Assembly (NCBI GenBank): GCA_024400425.1
Contig: JAKSMV010000028.1
Coordinates: 1 to 35,696 of the forward strand
DNA: 35,696 nucleotides
DNA from: Bacteroidales bacterium
Lineage (GTDB): Bacteria; Bacteroidota; Bacteroidia; Bacteroidales; F082
Reading direction: 5' to 3'
Part shown: positions 23,278-32,044 of the stretch, in pieces
Layout of the letters: every line of letters starts with the position of its first letter
Position numbering within the stretch: the stretch's first letter is position 1
Made by a program: the position numbers and the translations under genes
Notes under the pieces: model-generated
The model's input: only the letters and a program-made list of their open reading frames with translations
What the model was told of the DNA's origin: nothing
Database searches by the model: none

Positions 23278-24417
23278 TTACAATCTTGTAGTGACTTTTA
23301 CAAGCATCACGTCACGCCATTCGGCGAAATCGCCAGCAATGATGTGCTTGCGGGCTTCGCGCACAAGCCAGAGATAAAAACCGATGTTGTGCAGACTAGC
23401 AATCATAGGTCCGAGCGACTCGCCCGAGACGAACAGATGACGCAAATAAGCCCTCGAATATTGTGCATCGACGAAAGTTTCACCATTGGGATCAATAGGC
23501 GAAAAGTCGAATTTCCACTTCTCGTTTTTCATGTTCATGATACCTTCCGAAGTGAAGAGCATTCCATTGCGTCCGTTGCGCGTAGGCATAACGCAGTCGA
23601 ACATATCTACGCCGCGCGAGATGCCTTCCAAGATGTTGGCAGGTGTGCCCACGCCCATAAGGTAACGCGGTTTGTCCTTGGGCAAAATCGTGTTGACCAG
23701 CTCAACCATCTCATACATCTTCTCGGTAGGTTCGCCCACAGCCAAGCCGCCAATGGCGTTGCCATCGGCATTCTTTGAAGCGATGAACTCGGCCGATTGC
23801 TCGCGAAGGTCGCGATAGACACAACCCTGGACGATAGGAAACAGCGACTGGTGATAGCCATACAATGGCTCAGTCTCAGAGAAACGCTTCACGCACCGGT
23901 CGAGCCAGCGATGGGTGCGTTCCATCGACTGCTTGGCATAATTATAATCGGCAGTGCCAGGCGTGCATTCGTCAAAAGCCATCATGATGTCGGCTCCGAT
24001 GCTACGTTCGATGTCCATCACCCTTTCGGGAGTGAACATGTGCTTCGAGCCATCGATATGTGAGCGGAACTCGACGCCTTCTTCCTTCATCTTTCGGATT
24101 CCGGTCAGCGAAAACACCTGAAAGCCACCGCTATCCGTCAGAATCGGCCTATCCCAACCATTGAATTTATGCAGTCCGCCAACAGATTCAAGCACTTCCA
24201 ACCCTGGACGCAAATAGAGATGATAGGTGTTGCCAAGAATGATTTGAGCTTTCACTTCATCCTTCACGTCACGTATATGGCAAGCCTTCACGGTGCCAGC
24301 CGTACCGACAGGCATGAAAATCGGTGTTTCGATAGGGCCATGGTCAGTTTGCAGCACGCCAGCACGAGCTGAACTTTTGGGGTCGTTTGAGGTTATCGTA
24401 AACTTCATCTGATTCAT
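23278..24417 (-). CDS. tgt: tRNA-guanine transglycosylase lacking the usual zinc cysteines
   Basis: The protein is 379 residues from the ATG at 24417 (a second ATG at 24408 is equally possible; a longer frame overlaps the upstream gene). Catalytic features are intact: LTDSGGFQVFSL with general base D95, MMAFDECTPG, and DMFDCVMPTRNGRNGMLFT with nucleophile D274. The usual CxCxxC...H zinc site before SRAYLRHL is replaced by DPNGETFVDAQ; only the histidine remains (about 327). The enzyme replaces guanine at tRNA position 34 with a queuosine precursor base. It lies 11 bases behind the secreted-protein gene and abuts lptF/G. Confidence 0.92.
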   Translation of the reverse strand: MNQMKFTITSNDPKSSARAGVLQTDHGPIETPIFMPVGTAGTVKACHIRDVKDEVKAQIILGNTYHLYLRPGLEVLESVGGLHKFNGWDRPILTDSGGFQVFSLTGIRKMKEEGVEFRSHIDGSKHMFTPERVMDIERSIGADIMMAFDECTPGTADYNYAKQSMERTHRWLDRCVKRFSETEPLYGYHQSLFPIVQGCVYRDLREQSAEFIASKNADGNAIGGLAVGEPTEKMYEMVELVNTILPKDKPRYLMGVGTPANILEGISRGVDMFDCVMPTRNGRNGMLFTSEGIMNMKNEKWKFDFSPIDPNGETFVDAQYSRAYLRHLFVSGESLGPMIASLHNIGFYLWLVREARKHIIAGDFAEWRDVMLVKVTTRL

Positions 24418-24428
24418 TTTGCCGCCAT

Positions 24429-25001
24429 TTATAGTTTTTTCCACTCGATTTTGGCATATTTCACGCCAATCGGATTGCATTCTTGCGAACTGACAGTTGC
24501 CTCGCCATTCCTGATTTCATACTCAGCCTTCACAAAATGGAACATATCCAATCCGACAGGAACTTTCTCAAATTCAAAGACATATCGAACGGCTTCACCT
24601 ACTGGCAATGCTTTTCCTTTGTCATAGCTTTCTGCAAAAGCACCTTCAAAAAGATTTCCTTTCATATCGACGGCACGCAAGCAAAGGTTTTCACCACAAT
24701 TCTTTCCGAAATCGATCATGACTGACTCGTTTTTAGCCGTTGCCTCAACTGTGACACTCACTTTGCCCGTCAACGAATCGCCGACGCACGACACAAAAGA
24801 GAAAGCCAAGAATGGATAAATCTTTCCATCAACCAACATGGTCGTCTGGCTGAGCACAGCGTTCGTATTCTTTCCAGCCTTAGGAATAGCGACTTGCTTG
24901 CCAGTCACCGATTTAGCTCGCATATTAATGTTTTTCGTTTGGGCAAAAACAGTCGCCGAAACGAAAAGTGCCATTAGCAACACAAATGCAGATTTCTTCA
25001 T
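24429..25001 (-). CDS. Secreted protein of unknown function
   Basis: The 190-residue protein has a clear signal peptide (MKKSAFVLLMALFVSATVFA, then QTKN). The mature part is a beta-rich sequence (MLVDGKIYPFLAFSFVSCVG, SVMIDFGKNCGENLCLRAVD, VRYVFEFEKVPVGLDMFHFV) with three or four cysteines that could form disulphides in the periplasm. I recognise no family. It is the first gene of the tgt-lptF/G transcription unit, 11 bases from tgt, with a promoter box at 25022-25029. Confidence 0.65.
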   Translation of the reverse strand: MKKSAFVLLMALFVSATVFAQTKNINMRAKSVTGKQVAIPKAGKNTNAVLSQTTMLVDGKIYPFLAFSFVSCVGDSLTGKVSVTVEATAKNESVMIDFGKNCGENLCLRAVDMKGNLFEGAFAESYDKGKALPVGEAVRYVFEFEKVPVGLDMFHFVKAEYEIRNGEATVSSQECNPIGVKYAKIEWKKL

Positions 25002-25021
25002 TGCAAATTGATTTTAGGCTG

Positions 25022-25029
25022 CAAAAATA
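25022..25029 (-). promoter_or_regulatory. -7 promoter box of the secreted protein-tgt-lptF/G unit
   Basis: The minus strand reads TATTTTTG, 20 bases before the ATG at 25001. It is divergent from the glycosyltransferase promoter, 14 bases away. Confidence 0.5.
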
Positions 25030-25043
25030 AGCAAAATCTTTCC

Positions 25044-25051
25044 TATATTTG
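25044..25051 (+). promoter_or_regulatory. -7 promoter box of the glycosyltransferase gene
   Basis: TATATTTG is an exact match to TAnnTTTG, 23 bases before the ATG at 25075. Confidence 0.5.
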
Positions 25052-25074
25052 CACTTCATTGAAAGGAGTGTAAT

Positions 25075-26238
25075 ATGCAAATCAGTTTTTCAAATAATAT
25101 ATTAAGTATCATCATCTTAATCGTTTTCGGTCTCATGCTCGTCATCCAACTGGTGTATCACTGGCTGGTTTTCTCGAAAGTCGCTTTCTACAAGAAGAAC
25201 CGACGTTCCAAGACCGACGATGAATTGGAGCCCGTATCAGTAGTGGTTTGGACACGCGACTCATACGAATACCTCATGGAGCTGCTGCCCCTCTTGCTGA
25301 AGCAGGATTATCCCGATTTCGAAATCGTGGTGGTGAACGACTGCTCGGAAGACGGCACCGAAGACTACCTGAAAGACCTTGAGCGCATCGAGCCCCGCAT
25401 CAAGCCAGTACTGTTGCGGCAACACCTTAACTTCTTCAATGGCAAGAAGTTCCCGCTTTCGATGGGCATCAAGTCGGCAAAAAACGACCTGTTGATTTTC
25501 ACCGACGTAAATTGCAAGCCCGACACCGACAAATGGCTGCGCAGCGTAGTGGATTGCTACAAACGCAACACCGAAGTCGTCATCGGTTATTGCCCGCTGA
25601 TGTTCAAGAAAGGATTGCTCAACCGAATCATGCGCTTCGATTGCATCCAGCAAGGACTTCTTTATCTTTCATCAGCCCTGAACGGGAAGCCTTACATGGG
25701 CACAGGAAAGAACTTATCGTATCGTAAAGAGTTGTTCTACAGAAATAAAGGATTCACTTCGCACTACACGACATCAGTTGGCGACGACGACTTGTTCATC
25801 AGTCAAGTGGCCACAAAGAAGAACACCGAAGTGCTGATTGATGCCGACAACGCCGTCCGCACCATCCCAACCAATAGTTTCGGCCTTTGGATGCACCAAA
25901 AAAGTAGCCGCTACTCTACCATTCCGCAATACAGCCTCAGCGCAAAACTCTCGCAAGGAGTTTTCCTTTGGTCGCAATTCCTTTTCTACGCTTCGTTCAT
26001 CGCCCTGCTTTGCCTTCCACATGCCTTCGACCTTTCGATTGGCTCCATCTATTACATTCCGATTCTCGCCTTTTTCTTCTTGCTGCGCTATGGAACACAG
26101 ATGTTCATCTATCACAAAGCATCGAAACGACTTGGAGAAAAAGGGATTCTCCCCGGCTTGATTATTTACGACTTGCTTCTCACCATCCTTTCTCCACTCC
26201 AACGTCTGATGGGAAGAATGAAAATTGGCGTGGAATAA
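25075..26238 (+). CDS. Membrane-anchored family 2 glycosyltransferase
   Basis: The 387-residue protein has an N-terminal membrane segment (about 8-30). A GT2 domain at about 52-280 contains EIVVVNDCSEDGTEDYL, the metal-binding FTDVNCKPD and VGDDDLFISQ. Two or three C-terminal membrane segments follow. Such enzymes add sugars from nucleotide donors to lipid or polysaccharide acceptors at the cytoplasmic face of the inner membrane. Donor and acceptor are unknown. It is a single gene with its own promoter and a strong terminator. Confidence 0.87.
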   Translation: MQISFSNNILSIIILIVFGLMLVIQLVYHWLVFSKVAFYKKNRRSKTDDELEPVSVVVWTRDSYEYLMELLPLLLKQDYPDFEIVVVNDCSEDGTEDYLKDLERIEPRIKPVLLRQHLNFFNGKKFPLSMGIKSAKNDLLIFTDVNCKPDTDKWLRSVVDCYKRNTEVVIGYCPLMFKKGLLNRIMRFDCIQQGLLYLSSALNGKPYMGTGKNLSYRKELFYRNKGFTSHYTTSVGDDDLFISQVATKKNTEVLIDADNAVRTIPTNSFGLWMHQKSSRYSTIPQYSLSAKLSQGVFLWSQFLFYASFIALLCLPHAFDLSIGSIYYIPILAFFFLLRYGTQMFIYHKASKRLGEKGILPGLIIYDLLLTILSPLQRLMGRMKIGVE

Positions 26239-26241
26239 CAA

Positions 26242-26271
26242 TAAAGGCCGCCTCGTTTGAGGCAGCCTTTA
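26242..26271. terminator. Bidirectional terminator between the glycosyltransferase and rny
   Basis: TAAAGGC-GCCTC pairs with GAGGC-GCCTTTA with one C/A mismatch and a GTTT loop. It lies between convergent stops at 26238 and 26304. Confidence 0.8.
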
Positions 26272-26303
26272 TCATCAAATAAACTTTTTTCTCGTTTCAA
26301 TTC

Positions 26304-27869
26304 TTACTTCGCATAACTCACAGCGCGAGTTTCGCGAATGACCGTAATCTTGATTTGGCCAGGATAGGTCATCTCGGTCTGGATTTGCTTCGAAAGGTCG
26401 TAAGCAATACGGTCGGCCTCGGCATCGCTCACCTTGTCGGCACCCACGATGACGCGCAATTCGCGGCCAGCCTGGATAGCGTAGGTCTTAACAACACCTT
26501 GATACGACATGGCCATATCTTCGAGCTTGTTCAAACGCTGGATGTAAGCCTCGACCACTTCGCGGCGAGCGCCTGGACGAGCGCCAGAGATGGCATCGCA
26601 TACTTGAACGATAGGTGAAATCAGGTTGTCCATCTCGATTTCATCGTGGTGGGCACCGATAGCATTGCAGATGTCAGGTTTTTCCTTGAACTTCTCGGCC
26701 ACCTTCATACCCAAGATGGCGTGTGGCAATTCGTCTTCGTTTTCAGCCACCTTACCAAGGTCGTGGAGCAGACCGGCACGCTTGGCAGCCTTCGGATTCA
26801 AGCCCAATTCAGCAGCCATAGTCGAGCACAACTTAGCCGTTTCGACAGAGTGTTGCAGCAGGTTCTGTCCGTAGGACGAACGATATTTCATGCGGCCAAT
26901 CATCTTGATCAAATCAGGAGCCATGTTGTGCAGACCGAGGTCGATAACGGTGCGCTTACCAGTCTCGATGATTTCCTGTTCCACTTGCTTTTCAACCTTG
27001 TGGACCACCTCTTCGATACGGGCGGGGTGAATACGGCCATCGGTGACGAGCTTCTGCAACGAGAGGCGTGCGATTTCGCGGCGGATAGGATCGAAGCCGG
27101 AAATGAGGATGGCATCTGGGCTATCGTCGATGATGATTTCGACTCCGGTAAGCGATTCAAGAGCGCGGATGTTACGACCTTCACGGCCAATGATGCGACC
27201 CTTGATTTCGTCATTCTCGATATTGAACACACTGACTGTGTTTTCGATAGCCACTTCAGCAGCAGTGCGTTGAATAGTCTCTAGGACGATTTTCTTTGCG
27301 GTTTGGTTAGCGCTCATCTTAGCGTCTTCTGTGATTTCCTTCACATAGACCATAGCCTCGGCTTGAGCGTCTTCTTTGATAAGTTCCACAAGTTGGTCTT
27401 TGGCTTCCTTAACCGACAATCCTGAGATGGACTCCAGTTTCTTGGATTCCTCTTCATAAATCTTATCCAACTCGGCCTTACGCTTTGTCAACGATTCTTG
27501 CTGAGCATCAATGCGTTGCTGTGCAGCTTGCACTTCTTTTGCCTTGCGCAGCACTTCATCCTTCTGTTGGTTCACCTGTTGTTGCAACTGGTTCACCTTG
27601 TTTTCGTTCTTCTGAATCTCGCGTTTCTTTTCGCCCGTGGTCTTTTCGAATTCGTTCTTCATTTCAAGGAATTTCTCCTTGGCTTGCAGGATACGTTCTT
27701 TCTTGATGACTTCGGCCTTTTCCTTCGATTCTTCGAGATAAGCATCAGCTTCTTTGGTGACTGCCTTACGCAGTGCTGTGGATGTGACGAGATACCCAAC
27801 TGCAAGGCCCACAACCAAAGCCACTGCAGCGATAATAATCGATAATGTAGGGATACTGAGTAATAACAT
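26304..27869 (-). CDS. rny: Ribonuclease Y
   Basis: The protein is 521 residues from the ATG at 27869. An N-terminal membrane anchor ([20 protein letters not shown]) is followed by a long coiled coil (about 30-200). A KH domain comes next ([20 protein letters not shown]), then an HD domain with [12 protein letters not shown] and [15 protein letters not shown]-terminal region ends [13 protein letters not shown]. It is an endoribonuclease that initiates mRNA decay at the membrane. A longer frame starting at a GTG (28001) runs into the structured RNA upstream and is rejected. Family length is about 520 residues, as here. Confidence 0.95.
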   Translation of the reverse strand: MLLLSIPTLSIIIAAVALVVGLAVGYLVTSTALRKAVTKEADAYLEESKEKAEVIKKERILQAKEKFLEMKNEFEKTTGEKKREIQKNENKVNQLQQQVNQQKDEVLRKAKEVQAAQQRIDAQQESLTKRKAELDKIYEEESKKLESISGLSVKEAKDQLVELIKEDAQAEAMVYVKEITEDAKMSANQTAKKIVLETIQRTAAEVAIENTVSVFNIENDEIKGRIIGREGRNIRALESLTGVEIIIDDSPDAILISGFDPIRREIARLSLQKLVTDGRIHPARIEEVVHKVEKQVEQEIIETGKRTVIDLGLHNMAPDLIKMIGRMKYRSSYGQNLLQHSVETAKLCSTMAAELGLNPKAAKRAGLLHDLGKVAENEDELPHAILGMKVAEKFKEKPDICNAIGAHHDEIEMDNLISPIVQVCDAISGARPGARREVVEAYIQRLNKLEDMAMSYQGVVKTYAIQAGRELRVIVGADKVSDAEADRIAYDLSKQIQTEMTYPGQIKITVIRETRAVSYAK

Positions 27870-27905
27870 TTTAACTCTGTTTTTACCCGAAAATGAGGAA
27901 TAAAA

Positions 27906-28106
27906 GAAAAAGATACTGCCTGCCCAACGAGATACGCGTAAACTCGAAAAGATACGCTTATGGCCACCGTCTCCCGCAAACGTCCACCGGTGCCGAAGCA
28001 CTTCCCCGAAGGGAATGAGGCCTGTTTTTGAAAAGCACGAGTAAACCGAATGATGTGTTTGATAATGTTGAGTTTACCAGATGCGATGGGCTGACAGTAT
28101 CATATT
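27906..28106 (-). ncRNA. ssrS: 6S RNA (SsrS), Bacteroidales type
   Basis: The space between zapA and rny folds into one long interrupted hairpin on the minus strand. GATACTG (28101-28095) pairs with CAGTATC (27918-27912), GCCCA (28091-28087) with TGGGC (27926-27922), and GTAAACTC (28077-28070) with GAGTTTAC (27945-27938). Internal loops separate these stems, and apical TTCG-capped stems follow (for example GTGCTTCGGCAC). A T-run follows the closing stem. Size (about 190-200 bases), rod shape and position beside zapA match 6S RNA, which binds the housekeeping RNA polymerase and mimics an open promoter. A TTG and a CGCTCTTTG about 15-20 bases upstream of the 5' end could be its promoter. Confidence 0.75.
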
Positions 28107-28141
28107 TTCAAAGAGCGATGTCCCTTTCAATCACTGCGGGA

Positions 28142-28426
28142 CTATTGTTGTTCGCTCAGCAAGTCGTTCAATTCGTTCAGCTTGCGTTCCAGATGTTGAT
28201 CCTTAAAGGCGGCTTCAGATTCATATTTCACTGCGGAAGTGGCAAATTGCAAGGCTGTCATCGCCAAAAGATCCTGCACATCCTTGAAATCGTAATGCCT
28301 TGAATACGACTTCACACGATCGTTGATGAGGCTTGCCGCTTTCCTGACTTTCTGTTCATCGGAGCGGGCCACCGTCAAGCGGTAGGGCTTGTCCACGATG
28401 GTGATATTGATTACGATTTCATCCAT
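28142..28426 (-). CDS. zapA: Cell division protein ZapA
   Basis: The 94-residue protein starts MDEIVINITIVDKPYRLTVA. It has the ZapA pattern of an N-terminal beta-alpha head (RSDEQKVRKAASLINDRVKS) and a C-terminal coiled coil (HLERKLNELNDLLSEQQ). It cross-links FtsZ filaments at the septum. It lies 23 bases downstream of the coiled-coil protein gene and upstream of the 6S RNA, the usual neighbour. Confidence 0.88.
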   Translation of the reverse strand: MDEIVINITIVDKPYRLTVARSDEQKVRKAASLINDRVKSYSRHYDFKDVQDLLAMTALQFATSAVKYESEAAFKDQHLERKLNELNDLLSEQQ

Positions 28427-28449
28427 CTCTCCGACTTCCTTTTATCTGA

Positions 28450-28743
28450 TTATTCCTTACTGTTCAATATCGAAACGCACTTGTCAATCTCCTTCACCAA
28501 CTCCTTGATGAGCTTCCTTCCTTGTTCTATTTCTTCCTCGTTGTCGAGTGCGTTAACAATAATACTTTTATTTAATTTATCCTTCAACTCCTCGGTGGAT
28601 TTGCGCAACATCACATTTTCGTCCGTGAGCGCTGCGTTTTCCGCCTCAAGCCGCTTGTTTTCAATGGCTAACTGATTCTTTGCATCAATCATTTTCCGCA
28701 ATTTCACCTCTATTTCGGATACTAAGATGCTTAAATCGGCCAT
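28450..28743 (-). CDS. ZapB-like coiled-coil protein
   Basis: The 97-residue protein is almost wholly coiled coil: VSEIEVKLRKMIDAKNQLAI, then LEAENAALTDENVMLRKSTE. It resembles ZapB, a partner of ZapA in organising the Z ring, but coiled coils are easy to mistake and no specific motif proves it. Its position right before zapA, with the promoter box at 28771-28778, supports a division role. The end (KCVSILNSKE) carries one cysteine. Confidence 0.65.
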   Translation of the reverse strand: MADLSILVSEIEVKLRKMIDAKNQLAIENKRLEAENAALTDENVMLRKSTEELKDKLNKSIIVNALDNEEEIEQGRKLIKELVKEIDKCVSILNSKE

Positions 28744-28770
28744 TTGACACTCGGTTTAGGAATTGACTTG

Positions 28771-28778
28771 CAAAAATA
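28771..28778 (-). promoter_or_regulatory. -7 promoter box of the ZapB-like/zapA operon
   Basis: The minus strand reads TATTTTTG, 27 bases before the ATG at 28743. Confidence 0.5.
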
Positions 28779-28894
28779 CGATTTTGTCAGATTTCAAGCA
28801 AATGTTTTTTTCAATTTTTATGAATTTTATCTTCTAGAAAACCCAACACGCTTTTTTTTACTATTTTAGCGGTCAACTTAACATCAAGAAAAAA

Positions 28895-30460
28895 ATGAAA
28901 AAAAGCATCCTATTCATGACCTTAATCACCGCAGCTCTAACATCTTGCCAGCCAAAAGAAACCAAACTGACTTTTATCGAAAGCACTGATACCCACGGCA
29001 ATTTTGCTGAATTCGGCAACGATGCAGCATACATAAAACAGATGAAAGCCGAACTGGGCGACAACCTCATTTTGCTCGATGCGGGCGACAACATGCAGGG
29101 CACAACCTACCAATATTGTTCCAACCAGAATGCCGAAAACCACAACCTGACTTCGGAATTCCTGAATTACTTCCCATACGACGCAGCTTGTGTCGGCAAT
29201 CACGACATAGAGGCTGGAAGAAAGGTCTTCGACCAAGTTTATGCGGAAACCGAAGTGCCCATCCTTTGTGCCAACGTCATTGACGAGTCAACGGGCGAGC
29301 CTTATTTTACACCTTATATTATATTAGACCGCGACGGCTGCAAGATTGCCGTTTTGGGATTGCTCACGCCATACGTCGTGACTTGGGTTCCCGACCGTCT
29401 GCGCCCCGGCTTGCGTTTCGACCAACTGGAAGAAGCCGCACAAAAATGGGTGAAAATCATCAAGGAAAAGGAAAATCCCGACTTGATGGTCGGACTTTTC
29501 CATTCGGGTTGGGAATTTGCCGAGCAAAACCTGCCTGAAGGCACACCTCTTGGTCGCGAAAACGCCACGAAATGGGTGGCCGAAAATGTGCCGGGTTTCG
29601 ACCTGATTTTCTACGGTCACGACCACAGGGAAAAAGCCGAAGCCGTAGCCAACATTGAAGGCGACACCGTTTACGTGCTCAATTCTGGAAGTCGCGCCAA
29701 AGGTCTTGCAAAAGCCGAAGTCACTTTCAGGAACCACAAAAAGTCGAAAATCAGCGTCGAACTGATTTCAACCGAAGAACAGGAAGCTGATGCCGACTTT
29801 GTCAACCTTCTCCAGCCTTACCTTGAACGCGCCGACGATTATCAAGACAACGAAGTAGCCGAACTGCCGGTGACAATCAATAGCAGCGATGCGTTCAACG
29901 GGCCTTGCCTTTGGGTCGATGAGATCCACCGCTGCCAGTTCGAGACGGTCGAAAAGGAAGGCATCCATGCCGACATTTCCTTTGCTGCGCCACTTGCGGC
30001 AGGCAAAACCATTGAAGCTGGTTTGCTCACGGTGAAAGATTTCTTCACTTGGTATCCTTTCGAAAACTCACTCGCCGTCATGTCGATGACCGGCAAGGAA
30101 GTGAAGGATTTCCTTGAATACGCCTACGAAATGCGAAATCCAATCTACAACTTCGATTCGGGCGCAGGCATCCTCTACGAAGTGACCGACCAAGCACCGC
30201 GTGGCGAACATATCAACATCATCAGCATGGCCGACGGCACGTCTTTCGAAATGGAAAAGACCTACAACGTAGTGATGAATTCCTATCGCTCGATGGGCGG
30301 CGGCAACCATTTCATGAACGGCTGCGGCTGGCAACAAACCGACATCAAAGACCACGTCGTCTGGCAAAGCGACCGCGACCTGCGTTCCATTTTCATCGAT
30401 TGGGCAAGACAAAAAGGAACTTTAGATAGCGAACCTCTAAATTGCTGGAAAATAAAATGA
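28895..30460 (+). CDS. Lipoprotein 5'-nucleotidase / metallophosphoesterase (UshA family)
   Basis: The 521-residue protein has a lipobox (ITAALTSC, cysteine 18). The calcineurin-like metallophosphatase domain carries all expected ligands: D32 and H34 in STDTHGNF, D65 in DAGDN, N102 and H103 in GNHDIEAG, H203 in LFHSGWE, and H242/H244 in YGHDHREKA. A 5'-nucleotidase C-terminal domain follows (about 310-505, YNVVMNSYRSMGGGNHF), which gives substrate specificity. It would hydrolyse nucleotides or 2',3'-cyclic nucleotides outside the inner membrane. The stop overlaps the start of the DUF2851 gene (ATGA). Confidence 0.9.
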   Translation: MKKSILFMTLITAALTSCQPKETKLTFIESTDTHGNFAEFGNDAAYIKQMKAELGDNLILLDAGDNMQGTTYQYCSNQNAENHNLTSEFLNYFPYDAACVGNHDIEAGRKVFDQVYAETEVPILCANVIDESTGEPYFTPYIILDRDGCKIAVLGLLTPYVVTWVPDRLRPGLRFDQLEEAAQKWVKIIKEKENPDLMVGLFHSGWEFAEQNLPEGTPLGRENATKWVAENVPGFDLIFYGHDHREKAEAVANIEGDTVYVLNSGSRAKGLAKAEVTFRNHKKSKISVELISTEEQEADADFVNLLQPYLERADDYQDNEVAELPVTINSSDAFNGPCLWVDEIHRCQFETVEKEGIHADISFAAPLAAGKTIEAGLLTVKDFFTWYPFENSLAVMSMTGKEVKDFLEYAYEMRNPIYNFDSGAGILYEVTDQAPRGEHINIISMADGTSFEMEKTYNVVMNSYRSMGGGNHFMNGCGWQQTDIKDHVVWQSDRDLRSIFIDWARQKGTLDSEPLNCWKIK

Positions 30461-31710
30461 AAGAAGACTTCCTATATTACCTTTGGGAAAACAAACTGAT
30501 TGACGGTGAATTGTTTACCACATCGGGCGAACCAATAACTGTTTTCGCTACAGGTTATCGCAACACCGATTCCGGCCCTGATTTTCTAGAAGCGAGAATC
30601 AAGATTGGCGAAAACACCTGGGCGGGGCATGTCGAGATTCACGTCAAGGCCTCCGATTGGAACCGCCATCAGCACCAACATGACAAAGCCTACAACAATG
30701 TGATTCTGCACGTCGTCCACGAAAACGATATGGTGGCATCAGCCATTCCCGTCTTGGAACTGAAAGGCCATTTCGACATGGCTTTGTATGATAATTATCA
30801 GCAGTTTATCGCGACAAAAGGCTGGATTCCATGCGAAAAATCGTTGGCAATGGTGCAGAAATTCACCATGCTTTCGTGGTTGGACAACATTCTGGTCGAG
30901 CGTTTGGAACAGAAAGCCGAAACCGTCGAGAAAATCTTGGAAGCCAACACCTACGATTGGGAAGATGCGCTCTACAAACTTTTGATGCGTTATTTCGGTC
31001 TGAAAGTGAACAACGAAGCCTTTGAATATCTCGCTACCATTCTGCCTTTCAAGACCTTGCTCAAACACGCCGACAATCTCCTGCAAGTGGAAGCCATGCT
31101 TTTCGGCTGCGCCGGTTTCCTCGAAAAAGACTTCACCGAGGAATATCCGCAACTGCTGAAACGCGAATACAAGGTGATGAAAGCGAAATTCAATCTGCTG
31201 ACCATGCCCGAAGAACGTTGGAAATTCATGCGTATGCGTCCCGGCAACTTCCCGACCATCCGCTTGGCGCAAATGGCCATGATGATTCACGAAAACGGCA
31301 GCGTTTTCTCCAAAATCCTGACGGCAAGAAACACCGATGAGGTGAAAAGACTGCTTGAAGTGGAACCTTCGGAATACTGGCTGACACATTACCGTTTTGA
31401 AACGCCATCGCCGAAACGCACGAAACGCTTAGGCGATTCAACCGCCGAAATATTGATTATCAATGCAATAGTTCCGCTTTTATTCTGCTACGGACAACTG
31501 CATTACGACGAGACCCTTTGCGAAAGAGCCACCGATTACCTTGAACAACTCGAAGCCGAAGACAACACCATAACGAGACACTTCGCCGAGCGCGGCTGGC
31601 AGGCGCAAAATGCCATGCAATCGCAGGCTTTGATACAGTTATACACGAATTACTGCAAGCGGAGAAGATGCTTGGAATGTAGGGCTGGCAATGTGCTAAT
31701 GAAAGGATAA
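30457..31710 (+). CDS. DUF2851 family protein
   Basis: The protein is 417 residues from the ATG at 30457, whose ATGA overlaps the stop of the nucleotidase gene. The DUF2851 core motif is present: GYRNTDSGPDFLEARIKIGE, then WAGHVEIHVKASDWNRHQH and AYNNVILHVVHEND. The family is widespread in Bacteroidota. The conserved D-x-D/E-V/I-H pattern and paired histidines in this region suggest a nuclease-like metal site, but no function is established. The C-terminal half is helical and ends with a CxxC-like KRRRCLECRAGNV. There is no signal peptide. Confidence 0.85.
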   Translation: MKEDFLYYLWENKLIDGELFTTSGEPITVFATGYRNTDSGPDFLEARIKIGENTWAGHVEIHVKASDWNRHQHQHDKAYNNVILHVVHENDMVASAIPVLELKGHFDMALYDNYQQFIATKGWIPCEKSLAMVQKFTMLSWLDNILVERLEQKAETVEKILEANTYDWEDALYKLLMRYFGLKVNNEAFEYLATILPFKTLLKHADNLLQVEAMLFGCAGFLEKDFTEEYPQLLKREYKVMKAKFNLLTMPEERWKFMRMRPGNFPTIRLAQMAMMIHENGSVFSKILTARNTDEVKRLLEVEPSEYWLTHYRFETPSPKRTKRLGDSTAEILIINAIVPLLFCYGQLHYDETLCERATDYLEQLEAEDNTITRHFAERGWQAQNAMQSQALIQLYTNYCKRRRCLECRAGNVLMKG

Positions 31711-31724
31711 AATTGCTTTTGGGA

Positions 31725-31738
31725 TTGCCTAACGGCAA
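31725..31738 (+). terminator. Small hairpin after DUF2851, possible terminator
   Basis: TTGCC pairs with GGCAA around TAAC, followed by AAAAATC rather than a T-run, so termination is only possible. The larger inverted repeat at 31773-31832 is a second candidate. Confidence 0.3.
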
Positions 31739-31772
31739 AAAATCTAATGAAAATCTTTGTTTAAAATCATTC

Positions 31773-31832
31773 AAAAATCAATGTTTGTTTTTCAAAAGGA
31801 TTGTCTTGTTTGATACGCAAACAATGATTTTT
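31773..31832. repeat. Long inverted repeat between convergent genes
   Basis: The 15-base arms AAAAATCAATGTTTG (31773-31787) and CAAACAATGATTTTT (31818-31832) pair with one mismatch around a 30-base loop. It lies between the convergent stops of the DUF2851 and XRE genes. It may act as a bidirectional terminator, and the ends of the arms are A/T runs. Confidence 0.5.
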
Positions 31833-31843
31833 GGCAGTTCTGA

Positions 31844-32044
31844 CTAATCATCATCTTCCAAAAAGAAAATTTCTTCAACATTCTTGCCGAAGACCTTGGC
31901 CATTTTCAGGGCAAGCACGGTGGAAGGCACATATTTCCCCGATTCGATGGCGTTGATGGTCTGGCGGCTGACATTGATTTTCTCGGCAAGTTCGCCTTGC
32001 GTGATGTCCATTTCGGCGCGCGCCACTTTCAGTTTATTCTTCAT
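31844..32044 (-). CDS. Small XRE-family transcriptional regulator
   Basis: The 66-residue protein begins MKNKLKVARAEMDITQGELA and consists of one Cro/CI-type helix-turn-helix (EKINVSRQTINAIESGKYVP) with a short acidic tail. The start at 32044 is set by a perfect Shine-Dalgarno 5 bases upstream; a longer in-frame extension reads antisense through the membrane protein gene and is rejected. It overlaps the end of that gene by 11 bases. Such small regulators paired with a membrane protein are common and often autoregulatory; targets are unknown. Confidence 0.88.
   Translation of the reverse strand: MKNKLKVARAEMDITQGELAEKINVSRQTINAIESGKYVPSTVLALKMAKVFGKNVEEIFFLEDDD

Noticed and set aside
24418..24480. 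N-terminal extension of Tgt
   Set aside because: It overlaps the end of the upstream secreted-protein gene and precedes the conserved Tgt N-terminus.
27870..28001. N-terminal extension of ribonuclease Y from a GTG
   Set aside because: It would precede the membrane anchor with 44 unrelated residues and overlaps the structured RNA; the ATG at 27869 gives the normal family length.
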